Source of the DNA: Methylosinus trichosporium OB3b
GTDB taxonomy: Bacteria > Pseudomonadota > Alphaproteobacteria > Rhizobiales > Beijerinckiaceae
Direction: 5' to 3'
Length of the DNA: 64,000 bases
Assembly: GCF_002752655.1 (NCBI RefSeq)
Contig: NZ_CP023739.1
Coordinates: 145,103-209,102, forward strand
Shown here: positions 50,283-60,300 of the stretch, one piece after another
Layout: the number at the start of each line of letters is the position of its first letter
Position numbering within the stretch: position 1 is the first letter of the stretch
Made by a program: the position numbers and the translations under genes
The notes under the pieces: model-generated
Databases searched by the model: none
Seen by the model: only the letters and a program-made list of their open reading frames with translations
What the model was told of the DNA's origin: nothing

Positions 50283-50909
50283 ATGCAAAACGAACACGCC
50301 GCGATCAACCGCCGATTGTCCGATCCGGATTTTCAGGCGCTTCTTCTCAGCAGGGCCATCGGCCTCGCTCTCGGATCGTCGTTGATGGCGACGGCCTTCG
50401 TTGTGCATGACGTGTATCTGTGGACGCATCCGCCGACCCCGAAATATTTCGTGATCGACGGGCGGAAAGCCCGCGAGGTCACGGCGCTCGACACGCCGAT
50501 CGTCGACGACGCGCAGCTGCTCGATTGGTCGACGCGCGCCGCGCTCGCGCCCTACAACATAAATTACAATGATTATCCGCAGCAGCTTTCCGCTGCGAGC
50601 CGAAGATTCTCCAAACGCGGCTGGAACAGTTTCGCCACCAGCGTCATGGACACGAAAAATTTCGACACGATGAAGCGGTCGATGCTGCTCTGCTACGCGC
50701 AGGCGCAGCGCGCTGCGATCATCAGCGAGGTCGCCACGATGGCAGGAGCGCTCGCTTACCGGATCCAGGTTCCGATCGTTCAGACCTGCCAGAACAGCAA
50801 TCAGAACATCACCCAAAATCTCATCATCAAAGCGCTCGTCGCGCGAACGAATGCCGAGGATCGCCCGGACGGATTGGAGATCGACGAGCTCGTGGCGGTT
50901 CGCCAATAG
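50283..50909 (+). CDS. traM: DotI/IcmL/TraM inner-membrane protein
   Basis: The protein has 208 residues. One membrane segment near the N-terminus (AIGLALGSSLMATAFVVHDV) precedes a periplasmic domain with NINYNDYPQQLSAASRRFSK and RIQVPIVQTCQNSNQNITQN, the typical DotI/IcmL (TraM) features. It is part of the I-type inner-membrane complex. It starts the plus-strand operon TraM-TraN-TraO. Confidence 0.92.
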   Translation: MQNEHAAINRRLSDPDFQALLLSRAIGLALGSSLMATAFVVHDVYLWTHPPTPKYFVIDGRKAREVTALDTPIVDDAQLLDWSTRAALAPYNINYNDYPQQLSAASRRFSKRGWNSFATSVMDTKNFDTMKRSMLLCYAQAQRAAIISEVATMAGALAYRIQVPIVQTCQNSNQNITQNLIIKALVARTNAEDRPDGLEIDELVAVRQ

Positions 50910-50925
50910 CGATGAGGACAAAAAG

Positions 50926-51882
50926 ATGCAGCACAAGTGGACTTTATTCGGCGCGGCGGTCGTCCTGCTGGCGGCTCCTTCGCCCTGTCTGGCGCAGCAA
51001 TCGGCAAGCCTTCCCGGAGCGGCGGAAGGCGGCGGCGTGCCGGCAACGGGATCGGCCGATCGCACGGCAAACATCATTCCCCTGACGCCTGGAATGATCC
51101 GGGATCTCGGCAAGCGGTTCGGCGACAACAAGCGCGCGCAGGAGCAGGCGACGACGGAGTTCGCGGCGCCGGCGAGCCGGCGCGTGAATGTGTCGTTCAC
51201 GCCGGGGCAGGCGGTCAACATCATCCAGACCGTCAAGGGCTATCCGACGGCGATCTCCTTCTTCGATCGAACCGGCGAGCCATGGCCGATCCAATGGGAC
51301 ACGAACTCAAATCCCGCGGCCGTGACGGATGGAGGCAATTGCAACACGGGACAGAACGCCAGCGGCCCCGCGGTCGCCGCCACGGGCTTTTATGTCTGCA
51401 CGCCGGCCAAAGGATCGAATGTCCTGGAGATCACGCCGATGTCGTTGCAGCCGCGCGGCGGTCTCGTGGTGACGCTGCAGGGCGCTCCGAAGCCGATCAG
51501 CTTTCTGTTGATCGGCGGGGGCGGTCGCTACGACGCCGATATTTCGATCCAAGTGGCGGAGCGCGGCCCGAATGCGAAGGCGGGGACCGTGCGCGCGAGC
51601 GCGCCGGACACGGCCACCCCCTTCCTCACCGCCATGCTCGACGGCGTTCCACCCGCCGAGGCGACGCCTCTGTCGGTCCGAGGAGTCTCCCCGGACGAGC
51701 TGCGCGCCTGGCGGCTCGGCGACCGCGTCTATCTGCGCACGCGCCTCACATTGATCTCCCCGGAATGGACGGCGTCCGAGGCCGCCGAAGGGGGCCTCAC
51801 CGTCTACCAGCTGCCCGCGACGCCAGTCGTGCTGCTCTCCCATCAGGGACGCACGGTCTCGGCCTCTTTGACGGAGGATTGA
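50926..51882 (+). CDS. traN: DotH/IcmK/TraN outer-membrane core protein
   Basis: 318 residues from ATG 50926. A signal peptide (FGAAVVLLAAPSPCLAQ) is followed by PLTPGMIRDLGKRFGDNKRA, VNVSFTPGQAVNIIQTVKGY and SFFDRTGEPWPI, all typical of DotH/IcmK. With DotC and DotD it forms the outer-membrane ring of the channel; those two genes are at 60737-62189. It ends directly at the start of the DotG gene. Confidence 0.93.
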   Translation: MQHKWTLFGAAVVLLAAPSPCLAQQSASLPGAAEGGGVPATGSADRTANIIPLTPGMIRDLGKRFGDNKRAQEQATTEFAAPASRRVNVSFTPGQAVNIIQTVKGYPTAISFFDRTGEPWPIQWDTNSNPAAVTDGGNCNTGQNASGPAVAATGFYVCTPAKGSNVLEITPMSLQPRGGLVVTLQGAPKPISFLLIGGGGRYDADISIQVAERGPNAKAGTVRASAPDTATPFLTAMLDGVPPAEATPLSVRGVSPDELRAWRLGDRVYLRTRLTLISPEWTASEAAEGGLTVYQLPATPVVLLSHQGRTVSASLTED

Positions 51883-53190
51883 ATGTCCGACCTTTTTTCC
51901 AAAATCCCGCTGCTTTCGCAGCTTCGTGAATTCAACCGAGGCGGGCGAGGCGGCCCGGTTCGGATCGTTACGATCGCTGCCGTCGGCGTGTCGATGGCCG
52001 CGCTTCTCGTCGGCGTCTCGTCGATCTCGCATCCGGCGCCGCCCGAATCGTCGGTCGCGAAGATGCCCGAGGTCGATCCGCTGCCCGGCGGAATGCACAG
52101 CAATCCGGCGCAGGACGCGCTGCTGAAGCGTCATGCGCAGACGCAGGCGGACAAAGCGCTCGCATCGGGGGCGTCCTATACGCCGCCCCTGCCTGCGGCC
52201 GCGCCGCTGCGGCTCGTCGATCGGCGTCAGCCCGAGGAGATCGCCGATCCGGCGCCGCCACCCGAGCCAGCCGTGGTTCCGATTCCCGAGCCTGCGCCGC
52301 TCTACGTCCCTCCCGAAAGTCCACAAGAGGAAGCGCGCGTCGAGCAGGTCGCCGCCAGCGATCCCGCGAGCACGGGAGCGAACGAGGAACAATTCAAGCA
52401 GGCGGTCGCCGATCTGTTCAAGCAGTGGGAAGGACGGCCGCCGCGCACGGATCTGGTGCTGACGCCTGCGACGGACGTTCGAGACGATCTCGCGCCGGGG
52501 CAGGGCGCTCGCGTCGAGCAGCGCGCCACGAGCCCGGCGCCGCCGACACAACAACAGCCGCGTCCTACGGCCGAGGCCGTTTTGGTCCCGGCCGGACGCG
52601 GCGTCTACGCCCATACGGTGCTCTCGGTAAATTCCGACACCGGAGGCCCGATCGTCCTGCAGGCAGACACGGGACCGCTGGCCGGCGATCGAATGATCGG
52701 AACTTTCTCCAAGAACCAAGCCGTCGGCGCGCTGTTCGGGGACACCGAGCGGCTGGTGGTGCGGATCAATTCGGTCGAGCACCATGGGCAGACGATAAAC
52801 GTGCAAGGCCTGGTGATCGCGCCGGACAGCATGGAGACCGCGGTCGCGACCAACGTCGATCAGCATTACATCGAACGCTTCGCTCTTCCGACCGCGGCCG
52901 CTTTCGTCGCCGGTCTCGGACAGGCGATCGCGCTGTCGAATTCGACGATCGGCTATACGCCGTTCGGCGGCATGATCCAGAGCTACGGCAAGCTGGATTT
53001 CCGACAGCAGGCCGGCATCGCCGGCGGCGCGGCGGCCGCGCAGATCGGACAGACGCTGCAACAGCAAACGCCGAAGGGCGCAACCGTCTTCCTCGCCGCC
53101 AATGCGGGCGTCGGCGTCATCTTCTTATCCAATGTCGCCGCGACGCCGGAGAGGGCGAGCGTCGATCCCGCGAGCCTCAACACGAAATAG
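51883..53190 (+). CDS. traO: DotG/IcmE/TraO, VirB10-like core protein
   Basis: The protein has 435 residues. A cytoplasmic start is followed by one membrane segment (IVTIAAVGVSMAALLVGVSS), a proline-rich periplasmic stalk (about 95-220) and a VirB10-like C-terminal domain: AGRGVYAHTVLSVNSDTGGP, FSKNQAVGALFGDTERLVVR and GGAAAAQIGQTLQQQTPKGA. It is shorter than Legionella DotG because the long pentapeptide-repeat region is missing, as in IncI TraO. It spans from inner to outer membrane. Confidence 0.93.
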   Translation: MSDLFSKIPLLSQLREFNRGGRGGPVRIVTIAAVGVSMAALLVGVSSISHPAPPESSVAKMPEVDPLPGGMHSNPAQDALLKRHAQTQADKALASGASYTPPLPAAAPLRLVDRRQPEEIADPAPPPEPAVVPIPEPAPLYVPPESPQEEARVEQVAASDPASTGANEEQFKQAVADLFKQWEGRPPRTDLVLTPATDVRDDLAPGQGARVEQRATSPAPPTQQQPRPTAEAVLVPAGRGVYAHTVLSVNSDTGGPIVLQADTGPLAGDRMIGTFSKNQAVGALFGDTERLVVRINSVEHHGQTINVQGLVIAPDSMETAVATNVDQHYIERFALPTAAAFVAGLGQAIALSNSTIGYTPFGGMIQSYGKLDFRQQAGIAGGAAAAQIGQTLQQQTPKGATVFLAANAGVGVIFLSNVAATPERASVDPASLNTK

Positions 53191-53244
53191 GCGGAGCGAA
53201 CGCCAAAGGGACGCTTTTTGAAACCTCACAAGAAGGAGAAGCCA

Positions 53245-54651
53245 ATGAGCGATGCTGCCGCCAATCTGAATTTCGTCGACAGCGACGAAACCCGAGAGAT
53301 CGTCCTCGACCTTCCCGCACCGGACGCCGAAACGGCGCCGAGCAAGCCCACGTCCGAGGAGGACAAAGGCTCCCGAAAGAAGACGCTGGCCGCGTCGATC
53401 GCGAGCAGCTTCGCGCGCATCCGCGCGGAGTTCCTCGGTCCCCGAGGACAGCCCGCTGAAACGGCGGCGAAGGAGCCATTCTCCGACACGGACGCCGATC
53501 CGAATGTCGCCCGCGTCGCCGAGACCGATCCGGCTCCGCGAGCCGACGAACGGAAGTCACGGTCGAACGTCTGGGATCCATTCGACCGCTACAAGCTCGC
53601 GACTTCGGTATCCCTCGCGGCTCTCGGCGTCGCGACCATCGCCACGGTCGCTCTTTGGCCGAATGGCGGAGGCGTCGAGAGCGGGGTGACGGAGAAAGGG
53701 GTCGACGCCGGACTGATGGCTCCGGCGTCGAAGCTCGCGTCCGTGCCGCTGAATGAGCGCGGCGAGCCCACCTTAGAAATTCCAGCGGCCTCCCCGTCTC
53801 AGAAGATCGCAGAGGAGGTCCAGGCGTTCTGGAGTCCCAACGGGGAGAGCCGAAAGGCGTCGACTGGGCCGATCGCTGCGGCCGCGTCCATTCCCGCCTC
53901 GCCGGTTGTCGTCGGAGAAGTCGGCGTAAGGCCTCCGACGGCGGCTCCTGAAGCCTTAAACGTCTCCCCTGTAGTCGCCGCAAAGGCGACGGCCGTGCCG
54001 ACGCCGGCGCCGCCCGCCCCGGTCCCCGCCGCGGCGCCCGCCACAGCGAGCGAGCCGCCCGCGAAGGCGAGAGAGGACGGCGCCAGGCGCGTCGCCTCGA
54101 TGCCGCCAGAAGCGGTCACGAAGGCAGGTGAGAAGCCGCTCGAGATGGAAACGAGACTCTTCGGCATGATCACCGAGCTCTCCACACTGGTGCGTCGCAC
54201 GAGGGAGGAGATCGCGGCGCTGCAGGAGAGCGACAAGCGAACGGCGCGCGCGCTCGAAGCGAAAATGAGCGATTTTGATCGCCGCTTGAACCTCGGCGAG
54301 GCGCAACGCTCGCTCGACGCGGCGAAGGCCACTCCGACGTCTCCACCGGAACCGGCAAGCCCGCCCGCCGCCACTCCGGCCGCTCGGCCGGCGACAGGGA
54401 TGAAAGGCGTCGTCCCGGCGTCCCTGTCGACGCAGAGCGGCGCCGACGCCGCTGCGCCGCCGGCCCGTTATCGCGTGCAGGCGGCCTCTCCGGGCCTCGC
54501 CATGCTGTCCGAGCTCGACCGAAGTGGCGAGGAAGTCGCCCCACTGCAGATCGCCGTGGGCGCGCATGTGCCGGGCTACGGACGGGTCACGAAGATCAGC
54601 CAGCGCGGGACCGAATGGGTCGTGCAGACGGAGAAGGGGCCGATCCGCTGA
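53245..54651 (+). CDS. traP: TraP-like (DotF/IcmG-type) membrane protein
   Basis: 468 residues from ATG 53245, which has AGAAGGAGA upstream. The N-terminal cytoplasmic part (1-115) is acidic. One membrane segment follows (YKLATSVSLAALGVATIATV), then a proline/alanine-rich periplasmic part, a coiled coil (LSTLVRRTREEIAALQESDK) and a small C-terminal domain (ARYRVQAASPGLAMLSELDR, VPGYGRVTKISQRGTEWVVQ). Position directly after DotG and the topology fit TraP of IncI plasmids and DotF/IcmG of Legionella. Confidence 0.7.
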   Translation: MSDAAANLNFVDSDETREIVLDLPAPDAETAPSKPTSEEDKGSRKKTLAASIASSFARIRAEFLGPRGQPAETAAKEPFSDTDADPNVARVAETDPAPRADERKSRSNVWDPFDRYKLATSVSLAALGVATIATVALWPNGGGVESGVTEKGVDAGLMAPASKLASVPLNERGEPTLEIPAASPSQKIAEEVQAFWSPNGESRKASTGPIAAAASIPASPVVVGEVGVRPPTAAPEALNVSPVVAAKATAVPTPAPPAPVPAAAPATASEPPAKAREDGARRVASMPPEAVTKAGEKPLEMETRLFGMITELSTLVRRTREEIAALQESDKRTARALEAKMSDFDRRLNLGEAQRSLDAAKATPTSPPEPASPPAATPAARPATGMKGVVPASLSTQSGADAAAPPARYRVQAASPGLAMLSELDRSGEEVAPLQIAVGAHVPGYGRVTKISQRGTEWVVQTEKGPIR

Positions 54652-54692
54652 GCGGCTCCGGTTCGAGGCATTCGGCGAATGGGGGGCTGAAC

Positions 54693-55229
54693 GTGCAAGG
54701 ATTGGTCAATTTTGCAGGAGCGATCGGCAACGCGATCGCAATCCTGTTGCCGACCTTTTGTTATCTCTCGGCGCTAGGACTGTTCATGTCCGCAGGATGG
54801 GGATTCTGGTCGCAGGCGCAGAGCCACAATCCCTATCGAGGCCGTCCTTGGGTTCCGTTCGTGGCGCTCGTCCTGTCGGGCGCCTTCGCCTCGTTCCCGT
54901 CCATTCTGACAATGGCGAACAACACGGCGGGAACCAATCTGCAAGTGTCGGTGTCGGCGCTGACGAGCTACACGCCGCCCACGGTCGACGGGAGCCTGTT
55001 GGGGCAGACCCCGGGAGACGCCGTCGTCAACATCGTGAAGCTGTTCCAAGGGTTCTTCCAAGCCTTCGGCGCGATGTGCTGCTTTTTCGCCATGCTGACC
55101 TGGAACGCAGTGATCGCCGGCCGGAGCAATCGAAGCGCAGGCGGTTGCGGAGTGCAGTTCGTGTTCGGGGTCATGCTGATCAACGTCGTGACGATTTCCA
55201 CATGGCTCGTCTCCGTTTTTCGGACGTGA
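54693..55229 (+). CDS. traQ: TraQ-like (DotE/IcmC-type) membrane protein
   Basis: About 178 residues from GTG 54693. There are four hydrophobic segments (NAIAILLPTFCYLSALGLFM, VPFVALVLSGAFASFPSILT, GFFQAFGAMCCFFAMLTWNA, GVQFVFGVMLINVVTISTWL). This matches the small polytopic DotE/DotV/TraQ group of I-type systems. It overlaps nothing; the next plus-strand transfer gene follows after the toxin-antitoxin pair. Confidence 0.75.
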   Translation: MQGLVNFAGAIGNAIAILLPTFCYLSALGLFMSAGWGFWSQAQSHNPYRGRPWVPFVALVLSGAFASFPSILTMANNTAGTNLQVSVSALTSYTPPTVDGSLLGQTPGDAVVNIVKLFQGFFQAFGAMCCFFAMLTWNAVIAGRSNRSAGGCGVQFVFGVMLINVVTISTWLVSVFRT

Positions 55230-55268
55230 TCGCCATGCTCGGACGATACTCGGGCGGACCGCGCGTGC

Positions 55269-55592
55269 TTACGAGAGAATCTGCAGTCCGTGCTTCTGGA
55301 CAATGGTGAGCAGCTTGAGCGCCATACCGCTCGGCCGCTTGGCGCCCGTTTCCCATTTCTCGACCGTGCTTTCGCTCGTGTTGAGATACCGGGCGAACAC
55401 CGGCTGACTGACATTGTTGGCCTCGCGGAGCTGCTTGATCTGCGCAGGCTCGATCTGGGTCGGAACAACCAAGTGACGCGCGTCGAAATCGCGCATCGTC
55501 GCCTTATCGAGCGCGCCGACCTTGTGGAGCATGGCCGCAGACGAGTGGAGCGCTTCCGAAGCATCGCTCTTGAATCTACTTTTCGTCGCCAT
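55269..55592 (-). CDS. HigA2/NadS-like antitoxin, XRE type
   Basis: The protein has 107 residues. The C-terminal HTH domain reads PAQIKQLREANNVSQPVFAR, YLNTSESTVEKWETGAKRPS and GMALKLLTIVQKHGLQIL. It is typical of antitoxins partnered with RelE-type toxins. It overlaps the toxin gene by 17 bp and is on the strand opposite to the transfer genes. It probably binds the palindrome at 55966-55980 and represses the pair. Confidence 0.85.
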   Translation of the reverse strand: MATKSRFKSDASEALHSSAAMLHKVGALDKATMRDFDARHLVVPTQIEPAQIKQLREANNVSQPVFARYLNTSESTVEKWETGAKRPSGMALKLLTIVQKHGLQILS

Positions 55593-55956
55593 GGCAAATC
55601 TCCGTCAGGTCTTTTTCTTCCAGGAGCCGCGAGACCTGCTTCTCCGTCAGCGTGGCGTAGCTCTTTGCAAGGATGCGGAAGTCCTCCAGCTCATCATCCT
55701 CGACGTTTGCCCGATCCTTCTTTGCGAACAGATATTCGTAAATCCAGTATCGACCGCCCTTCGCAAGAATGATGCTCCGATGCATGTTTTTGTTCAGTCG
55801 CTTCTTGAAGACCCCTCCGCCCAAATCATCGGCTTGGCCCTTCATCACCTCTCGAAGCGCCTCACAAAGTTCACCATCCTCGATACGAGCCTTGCGTGCC
55901 GCCTTGGAGAACCATGCGGTTTTGAAGGCCCGCGCAGTTTCCTCATCGTCGACCAT
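55576..55956 (-). CDS. RelE/HigB-type toxin (Pfam RelE, PF06296-like)
   Basis: 126 residues from ATG 55956. An upstream in-frame GTG at 55971 would lie inside the palindrome and is less likely. KTAWFSKAARKARIEDGELC, EVMKGQADDLGGGVFKKRLN, HRSIILAKGGRYWIYEYLFA and KKDRANVEDDELEDFRILAK cover the whole family. Such toxins cut mRNA at the ribosome. The gene comes before the antitoxin, the HigBA order. In a transfer locus it would act as a plasmid-maintenance module. Confidence 0.88.
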   Translation of the reverse strand: MVDDEETARAFKTAWFSKAARKARIEDGELCEALREVMKGQADDLGGGVFKKRLNKNMHRSIILAKGGRYWIYEYLFAKKDRANVEDDELEDFRILAKSYATLTEKQVSRLLEEKDLTEICHGDEK

Positions 55957-55965
55957 GCCGATATG

Positions 55966-55980
55966 TAGCACTGAGTGCTA
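55966..55980 (-). promoter_or_regulatory. operator palindrome of the toxin-antitoxin pair
   Basis: TAGCACT-C-AGTGCTA is a perfect palindrome, 9 bp before the toxin ATG. TACAAT, a good -10 box on the minus strand, ends one or two bases before it. A bound antitoxin would therefore cover the transcription start. The -35 box is not obvious. Confidence 0.65.
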
Positions 55981-56148
55981 TTGTATTCAAGTGGCGATGC
56001 CGGCCGTCGATCTGTAGCTCGGTTGAAAAAGCACAATCGCTGCGAAAAAATAGCGCACCCCGAAAAACAACGCCGTCAACATTCGCGCGCGCTTATCCGA
56101 ACCTCTGGTCGAGGGCGTCACCGCTCTCGCAATCAGAGGAGATGAACG

Positions 56149-56553
56149 ATGCATTTCACGTCTTCCAAACTCAAATCCATAACTCTCCCATGTTGCACGA
56201 TCGCGGCGACGGTCGCGCTCGGAATATCGGAAGCTCACGCGCAGGCCGCCGGCCAGACGCTCGGCTCACAGGTGCAGAGCATCGCGAAGGAGTTTTCGAC
56301 CGCGGGCGGTTTCGCTGGCTCGACCGCCATGTATGTCGCCGCTCTGGTGACATTCGTCGCCGGCGTCTGGTTCCTGTGGCAGTCGCGTCAACCGGAGAAC
56401 CGCGAGAGCGGGAAGGTCGCCGCCGGTCTCACGGGTCTCGTGCTGACCGGCCTGTTCGTCGCGGGCGGCTCGTGGATCCAGAAGGCCTCCTACACGACCA
56501 CTGGCGCGGGCGCGAAAGTGACCGACCAGGCGGGCGTCATCACCTTCCAGTGA
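56149..56553 (+). CDS. traR: DotP/IcmD/TraR small membrane protein
   Basis: The protein has 134 residues; ATG 56149 follows CAGAGGAGA. Signal-like N-terminus (TLPCCTIAATVALGISEAHA), then two hydrophobic segments (MYVAALVTFVAGVWFLWQSR and TGLVLTGLFVAGGSWIQKA). This fits DotP/IcmD of Legionella and TraR of IncI plasmids. The 160 bp before it hold its own promoter region, now shared with the toxin-antitoxin insertion. Confidence 0.8.
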   Translation: MHFTSSKLKSITLPCCTIAATVALGISEAHAQAAGQTLGSQVQSIAKEFSTAGGFAGSTAMYVAALVTFVAGVWFLWQSRQPENRESGKVAAGLTGLVLTGLFVAGGSWIQKASYTTTGAGAKVTDQAGVITFQ

Positions 56554-56686
56554 CGTCCAATGCTCTCCTGTCCTTCGCTGGCGTAACGCAGCGGGGGCGC
56601 AGGAGAAAGATGGCCCTCGCCGGTTATTCGGTCGCGAAGCCGAAGACCGGCGGGGGCGCATCAGCCTCGAAGATCGGCGCGCCCCA

Positions 56687-57334
56687 ATGCTCACCCTCTC
56701 ACTATCGGCTATGCGCCATAGGACGTTGCCCGCATTCGCAGCGATGGGGCCGCGCGCAAGAAAATTCGTCGATCGCTGCCCGCATTGTGGATGCGTGATC
56801 GTGAGCTGGCCGGAAGAAGGGCCGGCTGCCTCGCCGATGGACCTGCTGTCTGACCAACGACCGTGTTGCGCTCTTTGTCACCTCGCGCAAAACCTCGAAC
56901 GCTGCGAGATCGATCGCGAGGCGATCCTGATCTGGGCGCCAGAATTCACGCAAGGCGCGCTCAACGCTCTCGCGCATCGCATCCATCGGATCGCCGCGAC
57001 CCATGGGAAGCCCGTATTCTGGTCGCCTGATCCGCCTCCCGCGAACAGCCCCGAAGATCTTTTCGCCGCCAGCTCGGCCTATGCAGCTCTCGTCGAACGC
57101 AGTGTGACCGCGAAGCAATGCCTCGGCACGTCGTCGCCACGCGATCTCGCCGAAGCTCTGTCGTTCATCTCGCCGAGCACCTACGCCCATCGTCACGAGC
57201 TGCTCGGCGGGGTTCGCTTGCTGCCGCTCGGACGATTTTTTGTCGACGGCCGCGATGTCTATCCGCGCTTGCTCGCCGCCACCGGGATCCCATCCAACTC
57301 GTCGATCAATTCGCGCGCCGCGGCCCGACGATAG
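56687..57334 (+). CDS. traT: DotN/IcmJ/TraT-like zinc protein
   Basis: The protein has up to 215 residues; a later in-frame ATG at 56708 is possible. DRCPHCGCVIVSWPEE and RPCCALCHLAQNLER supply cysteines for a zinc site like that of DotN/IcmJ. SPSTYAHRHELLGGVRLLPL resembles its C-terminal part. It lies directly before the IcmB gene, as icmJ does in Legionella and traT before traU in R64. DotN is a cytoplasmic adaptor bound to the coupling complex. Confidence 0.75.
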   Translation: MLTLSLSAMRHRTLPAFAAMGPRARKFVDRCPHCGCVIVSWPEEGPAASPMDLLSDQRPCCALCHLAQNLERCEIDREAILIWAPEFTQGALNALAHRIHRIAATHGKPVFWSPDPPPANSPEDLFAASSAYAALVERSVTAKQCLGTSSPRDLAEALSFISPSTYAHRHELLGGVRLLPLGRFFVDGRDVYPRLLAATGIPSNSSINSRAAARR

Positions 57335-57344
57335 GAGATAGAAG

Positions 57345-60300
57345 ATGCTCCATTGGATTTCACGCGGGCTCGCCGCGGTGTCGTTGATGGCGAAGCAGCC
57401 GCTCGCGAGCTTTTGCGATATCGAATCCTCTCACGGCGACGCGCTCGTCACCAAGCACGGCGACTATGTGAGCTTCCTCCGTCTCGGCGGCATGCGCCGA
57501 ATGGCGACGCGGGCCGACATCGATCGCTTGGCCAACGCCATGCGCATCGACATCTCGGGAACGCTGGAGAACAGGGGACAAGCGATCGTCGGATGGTACG
57601 CCTCCGATCCCGATCTCGCGGCGGTCGAGATCGAGCGCGTCAACATGTCGGCTTGCCGAGAGATCGCCAAAGAAATCGGACTGGAACTGGGCGATATTTT
57701 CGAGGAGCGCAAAAAGCTCTGGGCTGGAATGATGCGCTGGGAGGCGGCGTATTTCATCTTGTGGACCCGCGCCACGACGCTCACCAAGGAAGAGCGAAAG
57801 CAGATGAAGGAGGAGCAGGCGGCGCGCCGCCAAGAAATGCCCGAACATCGGGGACGCTCAGAAATTTTATCTGCGCAGCGACGTCATGGCGGCGCGCCAC
57901 ACCGGCTTCGTCTCGCGCGTCACTTCCTCGCTGAAAGGTCTCGATGTCGCCGCAACGGAGATCTCGGCGCATGACGCTCTCTCGGTCGCCCGCGAGGCCA
58001 TGTATCGCGAGACTGTAGGATCGGCCTGGCGTCCGACCTTGGTTGGAGACGCCTTTCGCCCGCGTTGGCCGGACGAGCCGGATGACCGTCCGATCCTGGA
58101 GACGCTGATGTGGCCGGCGATCCGCGATCTCTTCTTCGACTCCGACGCCGTCGTTCATGACGGGCAACGCGTGGAAATCGGCCTCTATGATTACGGCTGC
58201 GTCGATATGACGGTGGGGCCGGAGGACCCCCGGCCCTTCATCGAGCTGTCGTCGCGTCTCGGAAAGGACCGAATCCCATGGCGCGTATCCTTCGTGATCG
58301 AGGGCGGCGGCAATTCGGACATGCTGTTGAAAAACGCCGGCGCGCAGTTCTTGTGGATGTTCCCCGGAAACCGGGACATTACCCGCGCCTTCGAGCTTTT
58401 GAAGCGGCGAACGCGAAAACAACAACCATATCGCCGTGCGCCTGCGGGCGTCCTTCGCGACCTGGGCGCCGTTCGGAGAAGTGGGCAAGCTGCGGCTACA
58501 GCTGTCGACGCTCAAGCAACGCCTCGAGGCCTGGGGCAATTGCCGGGGCACGACCGTCATCGGCGATCCGCTCGAAGGCGTCATGAGCAGCGTGCCGGGA
58601 CTGGCGCTAGCCTCGACCGCGCCGCCGTCGGTAGCGCTGATCGGCGACGTGCTGGCGATGCTGCCCTGGGGACGAACGGCGTCCCCCTGGGACCGAGGCA
58701 GTGTGCTGTTCCGCCAGCCGAATGGGGCGATGTGGCCCTATGACCCCTCTGGCGGCTCGAAGCGTCCACAGGTCCTCGACACATTCGTCGCGCCGCCCCG
58801 TTCAGGGAAATCGGTGCTGGCCAACACCATCAACCTCGGGCTCTGCCTCAGCTCCGTCGCTCTCGGGGCGATCGGCGCCAAGCTTCCTCTGATCGGCAAG
58901 GTCGATATCGGGGATTCGGCGGAAGGCTTCGTGCTTCTCATTCAAGAAGCCCTCGGACCGCAACGGCGGCACGAAGCGATCTACACGCGCATGCAATTCG
59001 CGCCCGGCTTCGAGTTCAATGTCTTCGACCTGCAGGTCGGCTGCGAATATCCGCTGCCGCTCGAAAAAGCCTTCCTGCAGAATTTTCTGGCGCTGATCAC
59101 GCTGCCGCCGGATCAGAGCACGCCCTTCGAAGGCATGAACCAGATGATCGGCATCGTGATCGACGAAGCCTATCGACTCTGCACCGATGTTCCGGGGGCG
59201 TCGCCCAAGCGCTATCGGCGCGGCGTCGAGCCTCTCATCGATGCGGCGATCGAGAAATATGGAATCGATCTCCACCATGACGAGCCGCATTGGCGAGACG
59301 CGGTGAAAGCGCTGTGCGCGGTCGAAGATTATCGTCTCGCGGAAGCAGCGCAGCGGCACACCGTCCCACTGTTGCAGGATCTGATCGGAGCCGCGCGCAC
59401 CGATCAGGTCAAAGACATGTTCGGCAAGCTCACCATCGCCATGACGGCGGAGCAGGCCTCGGACCTCTTCGAGCGCTACATCTACGACGTCATCCGCAAG
59501 TTTCCGACATTGAACAGTCCGACGCGGCTGGACTTCGGGGCGGCTCGGATCATCGTCATGGATCTTGCGGAAGTCGCGCCGACCGGCTCGGCGGCGGCCA
59601 ACCGCCAAACCGAGATGATGTATATGCTGGCGCGCCACATCATCGGGCGCAACTTCTTCCTGAAGCCCGACTATCTGCCTTTCGTGCCGGAAGAGGCGCG
59701 CGGCTTCCATCAGCCGCGCTTTCAGGAAATCTATGAATCGGTGAAGCGGCTCGACTATGACGAGTGGCATCGCACCCAGGGCAGTCCGCAGGTGCGCGCG
59801 CAGGCCGAGCTCGATGTGCGCGAAGGCCCCAAGCACAATGTTCAGCTCGGCTTCGCCAGTCAGCGCCTGAGCGACATGGGCGACGCGATCGTCAGCCAAT
59901 CGACGGGCCGCTTCGTGCTGCGGGCCGGCGATGATGTGGAAGCCGAAGAGATCGTCCAGCGTTTCAATCTCTCCGAAGCGAGCGCCGACATCGTTCGCCA
60001 CCGTCTCCATGGGCCGGGTCCGGCCGGCGCTCCGTTCCTGGCGGTGCTGCATGCGGACAACGCCAAATATGAGCAGATGCTCGTCAACACGCTCGGTCCG
60101 ATCGAGCTGTGGGCGCTGTCCACGACCCCTGGCGACCGAGCCCTGCGCAATCGTCTCTATGACCGCATCGGGTTTCGGGAGGCGCTGCGGCGTCTCGCGA
60201 GGATATTCCCCGGCGGATCGGCGGAAAAGGAGATCGAGGAGCGCAAGGCCAAGCGCATGCGACGCGGCGAGCTCGACGCGCGTGCAGAGACCGGCGTCGT

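Noticed and set aside
51307..53067. A 586-codon minus-strand frame, and similar ones at 58802-60553, 62123-63388 and 2554-4326
   Set aside because: All lie opposite clear family members (DotG/DotH, DotO, DotB, glycosyltransferases) and are arginine/aspartate-rich shadows without motifs.
57840..58420. Programmed frameshifting in DotO
   Set aside because: Two shifts at unrelated places without a slippery heptamer and downstream structure are better explained by mutation or sequencing error.
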